This document shows positions 50,496-58,667 of a DNA stretch of 64,000 nucleotides, in pieces. Each line of letters begins with the position of its first letter. The stretch's first letter is position 1. Source of the stretch: Streptomyces sp. ADI95-17 (GTDB lineage: Bacteria; Actinomycetota; Actinomycetes; Streptomycetales; Streptomycetaceae); contig NZ_ML123044.1 of NCBI RefSeq assembly GCF_003846175.1, positions 876,877 through 940,876 on the forward strand, written 5' to 3'. Both the position numbers and the translations under genes were made by a program. Under the pieces are notes generated by a model. It made no database searches. It saw only the letters and a program-made list of their open reading frames with translations, and was not told the DNA's origin.

Positions 50496-50759
50496 TCATC
50501 CATGGTTGGCCAGGAAAACGGCACCCATGATCAGGAGGATTCCGCAGCCGAAGACCGCACCAATCCCGGGGTTTCTTCGCTGCACGACAGTCCGGCCGAG
50601 CATCCCCAGAACCGGAATCCAACCGGCCGCATAAACGATCCAGGCGATTTTCGGCATCACCGGACCGGAATCCGCCTTGAACAGCACCCATGCCACAAAC
50701 ACAAAGAGAGCTGGTGCAGCCCACAGGTTGCGCTCGATCGTTTCCTGACGTTCCGACAA
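50496..50759 (-). CDS. Small membrane protein
   Basis: An 87-residue protein with three hydrophobic segments (about 12-27, 36-55 and 68-83) and a charged start MSERQETIERNLW. TTG start at 50759 with GGGGGA five bases upstream. No family is recognised. Its stop lies 25 bases from terminator copy 1. Confidence 0.6.
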   Translation of the reverse strand: MSERQETIERNLWAAPALFVFVAWVLFKADSGPVMPKIAWIVYAAGWIPVLGMLGRTVVQRRNPGIGAVFGCGILLIMGAVFLANHG

Positions 50760-50897
50760 CGGAATCCCCCTGGCCCAATGAGTTTGCGCCTGTCGCGAAC
50801 AGACGGGCCGTCACCACACTCCCTGAAGGCCCCACGCCCATCTTCGCGGCCTTGATCGCGGATATCCACACTGTTTCTTGACCGTCTCTTTGACTCG

Positions 50898-51419
50898 TCA
50901 GCGCGGCAGCACCACCCACGACTTGGTGCCTCGCTGCGACGGCTCCGCCTCGCAGGCACCCCATTCCCCACCCCAGTCGTCGACCACGGCCGCCAGCAGC
51001 CACAACGCCCGCCGCCGTCGCGTCTCGCAGAGCGTCGCCAGGTCACGATCACTGTGGCGTGGATGCTGGTCCCAGACGAGAAGGCGGACGGCGTCGTCCC
51101 GATGACGCAGGGAGACGTAGAGCTCCCACCCCGGGCTCATCCTGACGGTGACCGCGACGAGTTCGGCGACGGCATGGGTGGCGGGCCAGACGTACGGGCC
51201 GAGCCCGTTGGCCTCCAGCGCGGCGGAGACGGCGGTACGACCGACGAACGCACTGCGGACGTCACCGGGGAGCGTGAAGCTGAGGACGAGCCCGTGGCCG
51301 GAGCCGCCCGACCGAGGGGCGGGTTGCGGGGCCGGTCGCAGAGTGCGGTGGGAATACGGGGCCGGCGTGCGTGCCCCGGCAACGGCCGGGCAGAGTGCGG
51401 CGAGTGAATATGAGTGCAT
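50898..51419 (-). CDS. Degenerate anti-sigma-like ATP-binding (HATPase) protein
   Basis: A 173-residue protein related to the RsbW/SpoIIAB-like kinases abundant in Streptomyces. It has the LPGDVRSAFVGRTAVSAALEANGL start, then HAVAELVAVTVRMSPG where active relatives have ELVTNAV, so the Mg-binding Asn is lost. The later VWDQHPRHSDRD region and RRRRALWLLAAVVDDWG replace the GRGL ATP-lid motif. ATP binding or kinase activity is therefore doubtful. ATG 51419 has GGGGAG upstream. It is divergent from the WhiJ-like gene, the usual partner. Confidence 0.75.
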   Translation of the reverse strand: MHSYSLAALCPAVAGARTPAPYSHRTLRPAPQPAPRSGGSGHGLVLSFTLPGDVRSAFVGRTAVSAALEANGLGPYVWPATHAVAELVAVTVRMSPGWELYVSLRHRDDAVRLLVWDQHPRHSDRDLATLCETRRRRALWLLAAVVDDWGGEWGACEAEPSQRGTKSWVVLPR

Positions 51420-51737
51420 GACTGACTCCCCTGGTGCGGGTGGCGAGTTGGCGGCGTCTCTCTTTCGCATGGGCGCGCACGAGTGGCTCACGTTGTTGCG
51501 TTGTGGACGAGCAGTGGCCTGTCTCCCTGACGCGGGACCGCCCCTCCCAGGGCAGGAGGTTGCGGGCAGGACCGCGTGATGCACTTCCGGCTCGTCGGCG
51601 CTGTGTGAGCGGTGCACCACCTAAAGTAGCGCCATGAGGGCAAATTTACCCCGACCACCTGGAGAATGAACCCTTTCGTGGCAGCAGGGCGCGCGCACGC
51701 GGCAGACTGCCGGTGACCGCATGCGGAAAGGAACGGC
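51420..51737. other. 318-bp divergent gap with leaderless mini-ORF and palindrome
   Basis: It contains a -10-like TAAAGT (51622-51627) followed six bases later by ATG 51634 that opens an 11-codon frame ending TGA at 51667-51669; it includes one TTA codon. GGGCAAATTTACCC (51638-51651) is a near-perfect palindrome overlapping that frame. No other gene is supported. Confidence 0.45.
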
Positions 51738-52589
51738 ATGGCAGCAAGGACGTCCCCCACCGAACGTCAGAAGCGGCTCGGCGCCGAGCTGCGGAAGATG
51801 CGCACTTCAGCCGACGTCTCCGCCGAGTTCGCGGCAGGTCTGCTCTGCGTGGACCGGGGCAAGATCTCGAACATCGAGTCGGGCACACGCCCCATCAGCT
51901 CGGAACGCCTGCGCACACTGGCCTGCAACTGTGCCTGCACCGACGAGAAGTACGTCGAGGCCCTGGCCGAGATGGCCCAGCCGAGCGGCCGCGGATGGTG
52001 GGAGAGATACCGGGGAGTGCTGCCCCAGGGGCTGCTCGACATCGCCGAGTTGGAGACGCACGCGGTGCGCATGCGAGCCGCGTACTCGATGCACATTCCG
52101 GGCCTGCTGCAGACCTCGGACCACGCTCTGGCGCTCTTCCGGGTGGTGATCCCCCAGCTGCCGGATCGGGAGATCGCGCTGCGACTGGCACATCGCGTGG
52201 AACGCCAGGGCGTTCTGGACGGCAATACGCCGACGCCGTACACAGGAATCGTGCACGAGGCTGCACTCCGCATGCAGTTCGGCGGCCGCGCCGTGGCGCG
52301 CGCTCAGCTCGACCACCTGCTGGAGAAGTCCGAACAGGCAAACATCACGCTGCTGGTCACCCCCTTCGAAGCAGGGGCCTTTCCGGGCGCTGGGCAGACC
52401 GTTCTCTACGCGGAGGGGCCGGTGCCTCAGCTGGACACCGTGCAGATCGACAACTCCCACGGACCACTGTTCGTCCACTCGGAAGCTCAGCTGGCGAAGT
52501 ACCGGGCTCACCTGGACTGGATGGAGGAGATCGCACTGCCCCCGGACAAGTCGCGAGACTTCATCCGTGCCATCGCACGCCAACTCTGA
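51738..52589 (+). CDS. WhiJ-like HTH regulator with DUF5753
   Basis: A 283-residue regulator of the large Streptomyces WhiJ-like family. The XRE-type HTH (about 10-65) reads RLGAELRKMRTSADVSAEFAAGLLCVDRGKISNIESG. The DUF5753 sensor-like domain (about 90-280) has SMHIPGLLQTSDHALALFRV, RLAHRVERQGVLDG and PGAGQTVLYAEG. Relatives work with a DUF397 protein and an anti-sigma-like protein to control development or antibiotic production. The DUF397 gene is 11 bases downstream and the HATPase gene is divergent, completing the triad. Confidence 0.9.
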   Translation: MAARTSPTERQKRLGAELRKMRTSADVSAEFAAGLLCVDRGKISNIESGTRPISSERLRTLACNCACTDEKYVEALAEMAQPSGRGWWERYRGVLPQGLLDIAELETHAVRMRAAYSMHIPGLLQTSDHALALFRVVIPQLPDREIALRLAHRVERQGVLDGNTPTPYTGIVHEAALRMQFGGRAVARAQLDHLLEKSEQANITLLVTPFEAGAFPGAGQTVLYAEGPVPQLDTVQIDNSHGPLFVHSEAQLAKYRAHLDWMEEIALPPDKSRDFIRAIARQL

Positions 52590-52600
52590 GGAGGCGACAG

Positions 52601-52792
52601 ATGTCGGACGTCCAGTGGGAAGACGCGTTCTGCGGAGAAGGGAACTCCTGCTACCGGATAGGAACGGATGAAGCAGGCAACAGCTACATCTCCATCAGCG
52701 GCGCGGAGGAGCACTTCCTCACCGACAGCCGCGAAGCGCTCCAGCAACTGATCCGCGACATCAAGGCCGGCAAGGCAGACCACCTGCTGTAG
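52601..52792 (+). CDS. DUF397 small protein
   Basis: A 63-residue acidic protein that fits the DUF397 pattern: WEDAFCGEGNSCYRIGTDEAGN with the Gly/Cys-rich turn, then FLTDSREALQQLIRDIKAG. DUF397 proteins are small partners of WhiJ-like regulators and are thought to modulate their DNA binding. GAGGAGG lies just before the ATG, right after the regulator gene's stop. Confidence 0.85.
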   Translation: MSDVQWEDAFCGEGNSCYRIGTDEAGNSYISISGAEEHFLTDSREALQQLIRDIKAGKADHLL

Positions 52793-52803
52793 CCGCGCAA
52801 CGA

Positions 52804-52846
52804 CAGGGGCCCGGCACCGCGATCCGCTCGCGGTGCCGGGCCCCTG
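52804..52846. terminator. Bidirectional terminator, copy 2
   Basis: The same 18-bp stem as copy 1 (CAGGGGCCCGGCACCGCG and its complement) with loop ATCCGCT instead of AAACGCA, between the convergent DUF397 and OmpA-like genes. It ends the Tad locus on the minus strand. Confidence 0.9.
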
Positions 52847-52861
52847 CTGTGGCGCGAATCC

Positions 52862-53524
52862 TCAGGAAGACGTGCCGCGCGGGAAGGAGACCTCCACGCG
52901 CCGGTTCTTCTTCCGACCTTCTTCCGAACTGTTGTCGGCGATCGGGTACTGCTCGCCGTAGCCACGGATCTCGAAGGTGACGGTCGACCCGAGATCCTTC
53001 ACCAGCACCGTCTGCACGGCGTTGGCACGCTGCTTGGACAGCACGTCACCGTGGGCCGACGAACCGAGGTTGTCGGTGAAGCCGAAAACACGCACCTTGG
53101 TGGCGTTCTGCTTCTTGATCTCGGCGGCGATGGCAGCGATACGGGAGTTGGCCGCGGAACTCAGCTTGGCGCTGTCCTTGCCGAAGAGGACCTCGGCCTG
53201 GAGCGCGAACTTGATGTTCGCGTTGCTGTCCTCGCGTCGCTCCTCGCCGCCCATGTCCTCGACCACCTGGACGATGTCGAGAACCTTGGCGGGGGCGAGT
53301 GTGCCGCCCTCGGGCATCTTCAGGTCGGGGTCCTTGGGGTCCAGCGTGACCGGCGGAACTGATGTCGCCTCGGTGCCTGGGGGCACGCTCGGACCGTCGT
53401 CGGCGAACGCCGAGGCCGCTCCGAACAGCGTGGTGCTCACAACGACCACGGCTGCCGCGACGGTGAGTCCAGCAGCGCTGATGGGCTTCAGCCGGGTTTG
53501 AATCTGGGTCATGTCGGCCGTCAC
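52862..53524 (-). CDS. OmpA family peptidoglycan-binding protein, last gene of Tad locus
   Basis: A 220-residue exported protein. It has a signal peptide (TVAAAVVVVSTTLFGAASAFA), a spacer and a C-terminal OmpA-like domain (about 105-217) with FGKDSAKLSS, GFTDNLGSSAHGDVLSKQRANAV and RKKNRRVEV, the residues that hold diaminopimelate of the wall. In Gram-positives, OmpA-like proteins in Tad loci may anchor the pilus to peptidoglycan. The GTG overlaps the lipoprotein stop codon (GTGA); ATG 53512 is an alternative start. Confidence 0.87.
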   Translation of the reverse strand: MTADMTQIQTRLKPISAAGLTVAAAVVVVSTTLFGAASAFADDGPSVPPGTEATSVPPVTLDPKDPDLKMPEGGTLAPAKVLDIVQVVEDMGGEERREDSNANIKFALQAEVLFGKDSAKLSSAANSRIAAIAAEIKKQNATKVRVFGFTDNLGSSAHGDVLSKQRANAVQTVLVKDLGSTVTFEIRGYGEQYPIADNSSEEGRKKNRRVEVSFPRGTSS

Positions 53525-54135
53525 CCTGAGATCTTCAAGGAGGTCGTCGCAAACGTCGGCAGGGTGAAGTCGACCTCCGCCGTCGTGCTCGGAGGTGCCG
53601 GGAACTGCATGAAGATCGGGGTCGACTCACCCGGCGACACCGGGAGGATGTTGGTGGTGCAGAGACAACGACTCTCCGTGTCCCGGAGAACGTAGTAACG
53701 CTTCTTTCCTACCTTGTCCACCAGCGTCGCACCGGCCACGGAGTTCGGGTTCTTCGTGGCAATCGCAGTCTCCTGGCCGGCCCATGAACCGGAGTTCTGT
53801 GCCCGGTCGCTCACGTTCTTGATCTCGCCCTGAACCGTGACGAACCCTCCGGAGTCACGCTTCACCTGATTGATCACGAGGGTCAGTCCGCTTCCCCTGA
53901 TCTCGGCGAGTTTCACATTCGGGTCCACGTTGTCCCCAGCAGCGGTGTCCTCCTTCTTCGCCGCCTTGTCCCCGTCCGAAGGCTTGGACGGCTCTGAGGA
54001 CGGTGACGAACCGGCATCGTTCGTCTGCTCGCCCCCGCCGTCAGTGCCGCAACCCGTGACGGCCAGAGCCAGGGCGGCCGCCAAGGAGATCGCAGCCACT
54101 GCCCTTCGGGACTTGGTGGAGCACCGAATGCTCAT
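53521..54135 (-). CDS. Putative lipoprotein of the Tad locus
   Basis: A 204-residue lipoprotein (signal AVAAISLAAALALAVTGC, lipobox VTGC). A Ser/Lys/Asp-rich tether (about 30-68) leads to a beta-rich domain with LTLVINQVKRDSGGFVTVQGEIKNVS, similar to extracellular Ig-like DUF4352 domains, and a Cys-x-Cys pair (RCLCTTN). It lies between the tadG-like and ompA-like genes and overlaps the latter, so it is probably a surface part of the pilus apparatus. Confidence 0.78.
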   Translation of the reverse strand: MSIRCSTKSRRAVAAISLAAALALAVTGCGTDGGGEQTNDAGSSPSSEPSKPSDGDKAAKKEDTAAGDNVDPNVKLAEIRGSGLTLVINQVKRDSGGFVTVQGEIKNVSDRAQNSGSWAGQETAIATKNPNSVAGATLVDKVGKKRYYVLRDTESRCLCTTNILPVSPGESTPIFMQFPAPPSTTAEVDFTLPTFATTSLKISG

Positions 54136-54166
54136 GGATTCTGATTCCTTTACTCGTCGTTCGCCG

Positions 54167-54775
54167 TCAGTTGTCGACCAGGTGCACGTCGTAGAGAGTC
54201 TTACTCACCTTGGACCAGGGCGGTGGACTGGCGGGCTCGATTTCGAGCATCTCGCCGCCTCTGCAGGTGAAGAAGTACATGTCCTGGACGCCATCGTCGT
54301 TGAAGTCCACGGACTCCCAGTTGGGGCAGCGAAACTCGATGACAGCGGTGGCCTCGGCCTCGCCGACCACGTTCTCCGTGTCGCGAACGACCGGAGAGTC
54401 CACCGAGTCGTGCCCCTTGACCTCAACCCTGATCCGGTCCCGCTGACCACCGGGCATCGGATAGCAGCCCGTAACGGTTGCCCGATTCGCCGAAGCAAGC
54501 CCATAAGCCGCAGGGCAGCCGAGAACCGGGTGGGCATTCAGAAAAGGGTCCAGCATTTTCCCGGGCAACGAAGCGTAGAACGGCGCCCCGAACTGCTCAC
54601 GAGTCTGCTGGGCAGCAGCCAGGGCCGCGGCATCCGCGGCCCCCTGGGCTCCATTACGCAAGGCCGAGGCCTTGCCGACGGCAAAGAATGCGAACGCGAG
54701 GAAGAGCAGGCCCGCCACCATCGCTACATAGATGGGGAAGGCCTGCCCTGCATCGGTACGAGTGCGACGTCGCAT
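54167..54775 (-). CDS. TadG-like pilus-assembly protein
   Basis: A 202-residue protein. It starts RRRTRTDAGQAFPIYVAMVAGLLFLAFAFF: a TadE/TadG-type N-terminus with a membrane helix, followed by ALRNGAQGAADAAALAAAQ, the typical Tad segment of the putative Flp-assembly family. The remainder is extracytoplasmic with several Cys. After the Gly the +5 residue is Ile, not Glu, so it is probably not a substrate of the prepilin peptidase. Its ATG overlaps the pilin stop codon by one base. Confidence 0.82.
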   Translation of the reverse strand: MRRRTRTDAGQAFPIYVAMVAGLLFLAFAFFAVGKASALRNGAQGAADAAALAAAQQTREQFGAPFYASLPGKMLDPFLNAHPVLGCPAAYGLASANRATVTGCYPMPGGQRDRIRVEVKGHDSVDSPVVRDTENVVGEAEATAVIEFRCPNWESVDFNDDGVQDMYFFTCRGGEMLEIEPASPPPWSKVSKTLYDVHLVDN

Positions 54776-55005
54776 TACTTGGTCGCGATGGTGCCCACCA
54801 AGCCCTTGATCTTCTCGCTGATCGCGGAGCCGATGCCGGTCGCCACGATCGCACCGATGATCGCCACGACCACCAGGATGATGCCAAGGTACTCGAACGC
54901 CGTCTGGCCGCGGTCCTTGGCCTCGTAGCGCTTCTGGATGGCGCTGACGGTCGTGTTGGCCCAGCCCTGGACGCGGACGGCGGTCTTCAGGGTGATGTCC
55001 GACAT
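54775..55005 (-). CDS. flp: Flp-type pilin
   Basis: A 76-residue prepilin. A 38-residue leader precedes RDRG-QTAFEYLGIILVVVAIIGAIV with Gly and Glu at +5, Tyr at +6, the class III (Flp) processing site, then the hydrophobic helix and a short polar tail. It is the major pilin subunit assembled by the Tad machinery encoded upstream. GGAGGGG lies seven bases before the ATG. A 245-bp gap precedes it, which probably contains its own promoter for high expression. Confidence 0.9.
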   Translation of the reverse strand: MSDITLKTAVRVQGWANTTVSAIQKRYEAKDRGQTAFEYLGIILVVVAIIGAIVATGIGSAISEKIKGLVGTIATK

Positions 55006-55250
55006 GGGGTTCCCCTCCGGGTTCGGCCGACCGGTAACCGGCCGACTCGCACGTTTCGTTGGTGTCGCCCGCAGTACCGGCTTCCTCCTGGCCGGTACCG
55101 CTGGCGACATGAGAAACATACGGCGGCGGGACCTGTCGGCCGGAGGGTCCCAGGGCCCATTCCCGGGCCCAAACCGTCAGTTGGGCCTGCGGCACCGGCG
55201 CGCCCGGGGCCCCACGCCCCGCACGCATCCGCCTCGGCCCGCTCATCCGC

Positions 55251-56345
55251 TCAGCCATGGTGCCCACCGACCCCGCGCACCCCTGGTCCGGCTGTGTGCG
55301 CCGTGCCGAGCCAGCGTGCGATGGCCTCGCTGCGGCTGGCGCTGTGCAGCTTGGTGAAGATGCGGTTGATGTGGTTCTTGACCGTCTTCTCGCTGATGAA
55401 GCAGGTGGCGGCGATCTGCTGATTGCTCATGCCGGACGCGATCAGCTCCATGACCTCCACCTCCCGTGAACTCAGCCCGTACTGCTGCCTGTTGGGCGTC
55501 GCGCGTGGTTCCCTGTCCATGGAAGACTGTGCCATAACTGGTTGCAGATGCGAAAGACCCTGAGGTGTCCGGACCGGTCGCGCCGCAGGTGGAGACAGTT
55601 CGGGCTTGGGCATATGTGCAGGCGCACCGTGTTGCTGAACGGAACTCGGGGCGTGGCCGTCGTAGCCGGGCCCCTGGTACGGAACGCCCGTGGTCAGGGC
55701 CGCCCCGAGCCCTTCGGGAAGCGGTCGTCCCTGCGGGCCCGGACCCTGGCGCATGTGAGCGAGGAGTGCGTTCGCCGCAGTGGCCGTGAAGTGGGCGCGA
55801 CCGTTCTTCGTGTCGCGTACGGCCTGCACCAGCTGGTCGGCCGTGAATTCGCCATGGACCAGATAGCCGCTCGCGCCCAGCCGCAGTGCCTCGTGGACGA
55901 TCTCGTTCTCGCGGCTGTAGGTCAGCATCATCACGGGTGCGATCTGTACCAGGTGCGGCAGCGCGGAGATGCCGTCGACACCGGGCATCCGGACATCGAG
56001 CAGGACCACGTCCGGACGGTGCTGGACAGCCATGTCGTAGGCCTGGCGTCCATCCGCGGCCTCCGCGACGACCTCGATGTCCTCGCGGCCGGAGAGCAGA
56101 ACGCCGAGGCCGGCCCGGACCACGGGGTTGTCGTCGGCGACGACGACCCTCAGAGCGTCGGGAGCGGCCATGGGCACCGCCGCGGGAAAGGGGGACATGG
56201 GCTCGGATGCCGCGGACTGCTGGGGGACGGGGAACGCGTTGGAGCTGGGCTCCGAGTTGAGCGGGGTGACGTGCGAGGACGTGTGCTGGGACGCGTGCTG
56301 TGCGGCCCAGTTCTGGCCCGACGCGCGGGAGACGTCGTCCGGCAT
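55251..56345 (-). CDS. NarL/LuxR-type response regulator
   Basis: A 364-residue response regulator with receiver domain (about 65-185; phospho-acceptor Asp117 in VVLLDVRMPG), a long Pro/Gln-rich linker (about 190-285) and a LuxR HTH (about 290-350: LSSREVEVMELIASGMSNQQIAATCFISEKTVKNHINRIFTKL). The N-terminal 60 residues are disordered-looking. GAGAGGAGG precedes the ATG. It is 52 bases after the histidine kinase gene and directly before the pilin gene, whose transcription it probably controls. Confidence 0.92.
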   Translation of the reverse strand: MPDDVSRASGQNWAAQHASQHTSSHVTPLNSEPSSNAFPVPQQSAASEPMSPFPAAVPMAAPDALRVVVADDNPVVRAGLGVLLSGREDIEVVAEAADGRQAYDMAVQHRPDVVLLDVRMPGVDGISALPHLVQIAPVMMLTYSRENEIVHEALRLGASGYLVHGEFTADQLVQAVRDTKNGRAHFTATAANALLAHMRQGPGPQGRPLPEGLGAALTTGVPYQGPGYDGHAPSSVQQHGAPAHMPKPELSPPAARPVRTPQGLSHLQPVMAQSSMDREPRATPNRQQYGLSSREVEVMELIASGMSNQQIAATCFISEKTVKNHINRIFTKLHSASRSEAIARWLGTAHTAGPGVRGVGGHHG

Positions 56346-56397
56346 CTGCGACCTCCTCTCAAGGGTCTATGGGGGGTGAGGGTGGAATCGGAGCGGT

Positions 56398-57714
56398 TCA
56401 GTCGGGCTGATCGGTGCCGGGAGCGGCCAGCAGTGCTGCGATCGGAAGCTCCAGACGGACCTCGGTGCCCTTGGCCGCCTGCCCCTTTCCGATACGGATG
56501 CGGGCGCCGATGGATGCGGCGCGCTCGACCATGCCCACCAGGCCGAAGTGGCCGGCGTGGCGGAGGTCGTCCAGAGTGATTCCGGTGGGCAGGCCTCGTC
56601 CGTCGTCGTACACGCTGACGCGCAGGACATCGCCCTTCACACCTGCGAGTACGACGAGGTAGGTGGGTTGTGCGTGGCGGTGCGCGTTCTCCATCGCCTC
56701 GGAGGCGATGGTGAGCAGCTGACGCGCGACAACCTGGGGGACGTGCGGTATCGGTGCGTCGTCGAGAAGCCGGAAGGTGGCGGTGAGTCCGTGCCGCCGC
56801 GTGAAGTCATCTGCTCGGGCGCGGAGTTCGCGTACGACGTTCACGCCTCCGTCGAGTCCGGACTCGCGGCGCAGGTCGGAGAGGAGCTCGCGGGACTCGG
56901 CGGCGGCCCGGCGGGCGGCACGGGCGACCAGTTCGGCCTGGTGCCTGACGGCGAGCGGGTCCATGCGGTCGGAGGAGCAGGCCAGGCCGTCGGCAGCGAG
57001 GGCCAGGCCGTGCAGGGTCTTGGCGACCGAGTCGTGCATCTCTCGGGCGAGGCGGGTGCGCTCGCCCTCGACGGCCTCGTTGACGGCGAGGCGGGCTCTG
57101 GTCTCGGTGAGGGCCTGACTGGCCGTCCCGAAGCGGAGGAGGAGATTGCGCAGGGTGACGCCGACGGCACCCGCGATCACGCAGAAACCGGGCAGCAGGA
57201 GCGCCGTGGCATCGGCGGGCTGCAGCTTCGGATCGGTTCCGTACACCCCGAGGACGATGACGATCTGGAGTGCGGCGAAGACCGCCGCACCGCGCCAGCC
57301 GTAGACGAGTCCGGCAAGCAGGGGGGTGCAGACGCTGACGTAGGCGAGGGTGGACTCGGGGCTTGCGGTGATCAGCAGCAAGGCGCCGAAGAAGGCGTCT
57401 ATGCCCAGCAGCCAGGGGTGGCGCAGGAGTACGGGGCCGAAGCGTTCCCAGTCGCGGAACAGGACGTACGAGCCCATGAACGTGACGAGGATGGCCGAAC
57501 CGATCAGCCAGGTGGCCAGCCCCGAGGCCGTGTGGCCGATGGCAAAGGGCGTGGCTATGGCGATCATCGCGAGCCGGAAGCCGAAGACCTGCCGGCACAT
57601 CGCCTGGAGGGCGTTGAGCTGGATGGCGAACGCCGGGCGCGATCCGGGATCGGCGATGGCCCGGCGCACCTCCGCGTTCACTCCGGTCTGGATGCCGCCG
57701 AGTTGGAAAGCCAT
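56398..57714 (-). CDS. Sensor histidine kinase (HisKA_3 type)
   Basis: A 438-residue membrane kinase with about six N-terminal helices (45-195), a HisKA_3 dimerisation domain with the phosphorylated His227 in LAREMHDSVAKTLHGLAL, and a C-terminal HATPase_c with EAMENAHRHA (N box) and DDGRGLP plus GHFGLVGMVERA. It is the partner of the downstream response regulator. AAGGAGGTGA precedes the ATG, a near-perfect Shine-Dalgarno site. The signal is unknown; membrane sensing fits control of pilus production. Confidence 0.92.
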   Translation of the reverse strand: MAFQLGGIQTGVNAEVRRAIADPGSRPAFAIQLNALQAMCRQVFGFRLAMIAIATPFAIGHTASGLATWLIGSAILVTFMGSYVLFRDWERFGPVLLRHPWLLGIDAFFGALLLITASPESTLAYVSVCTPLLAGLVYGWRGAAVFAALQIVIVLGVYGTDPKLQPADATALLLPGFCVIAGAVGVTLRNLLLRFGTASQALTETRARLAVNEAVEGERTRLAREMHDSVAKTLHGLALAADGLACSSDRMDPLAVRHQAELVARAARRAAAESRELLSDLRRESGLDGGVNVVRELRARADDFTRRHGLTATFRLLDDAPIPHVPQVVARQLLTIASEAMENAHRHAQPTYLVVLAGVKGDVLRVSVYDDGRGLPTGITLDDLRHAGHFGLVGMVERAASIGARIRIGKGQAAKGTEVRLELPIAALLAAPGTDQPD

Positions 57715-57774
57715 GGGCCTGTCACCTCCTTCTTCCCGTCCTGCCCGCCGTCCGCGTCGTTCACGTCATCGGTC

Positions 57775-58653
57775 CTAGAGGAAGCTGAGGTCGACGTTGG
57801 CTCCGTAGACGAAGCCGACGGTCAGCAGCACCAGGGTTCCGGGGAGAAGGAATGTGGTGACGGCAAAGGTCGCCTTGGGGACTGCCCTGGCCGCCTTCCT
57901 GCGAGCGTTCTGAGCATCCGTGCGCCGCATGTCGTTGGCGATCTGGATCAGCGTCTCCACGATCGGCGCACCGAGCTCCTCACCCTGCTGGAGCGTGGTC
58001 ACGAACATCGCGACCTGCTCCGAGTCATTGCGCTTGCGCAGCTGCTCGAACGCCTCACGGCGGCTGACTCCCATGTCCATCTGGCGCAGTGTGATGCGGA
58101 GTTCGTCGGCCCACGGGCCCTCGTACTTCTCGGCGACGCGTCCCAGCGCCTGGCGGAAGCCGAGGCCCGCCGACACGACGACGGCGAGCACGTCGAGGAA
58201 GTCCGGGAGCGTCCGGTCGATGTGGTCGCGGCGGACGCGGACAGCCGACCAGAGGCCGACCTCCACCCAGAAAACACCGAAGGCGATCAGCACCAGGGAG
58301 AGAAAGAGCTGCCCGCGTATGATCATCGTGAACGCACCGAGCCCGCCGAGGGCGCCGTAGACGGCGCGTCGGGCAGCGTAGCGGTCGAGGGTCAGACCGC
58401 CCGGGTTACCAGCCATGTCGATCTGGCGGCGCTTCTTGTTGACGGCCTTCGGGCCCATCATCCGCAGGACCGCGGGCGCCCACCTCATGCCCAGCCGGTC
58501 GATGCCGGAGCCGACCGCGCTGGTGCGGGTCGAGCCGACCTCCAGTGCGATGGCCAGGTCACCGGGGAGCTTTGCGTCGGCCCGGTACATGCGGATGCCG
58601 GCGATGATGCCGTACACGGCCAGAGCCATGCCGCCCGCGAGCAGGAGGTCCAT
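57775..58653 (-). CDS. tadC: TadC-like type II/IV secretion F protein
   Basis: A 292-residue membrane protein of the pilus platform. It has the T2SSF domain with RTLPDFLDVLAVVVSAGLGFRQALGRVAEKYEGPWADEL and helices near the N-terminus, the middle and the C-terminal 40 residues. With TadB it forms the inner-membrane base on which the TadA ATPase acts. ATG 58653 has GGCGGGG before it; ATG 58668 overlapping the tadB stop is an alternative. Confidence 0.88.
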   Translation of the reverse strand: MDLLLAGGMALAVYGIIAGIRMYRADAKLPGDLAIALEVGSTRTSAVGSGIDRLGMRWAPAVLRMMGPKAVNKKRRQIDMAGNPGGLTLDRYAARRAVYGALGGLGAFTMIIRGQLFLSLVLIAFGVFWVEVGLWSAVRVRRDHIDRTLPDFLDVLAVVVSAGLGFRQALGRVAEKYEGPWADELRITLRQMDMGVSRREAFEQLRKRNDSEQVAMFVTTLQQGEELGAPIVETLIQIANDMRRTDAQNARRKAARAVPKATFAVTTFLLPGTLVLLTVGFVYGANVDLSFL

Positions 58654-58667
58654 GTGTCCCCCGCCCA

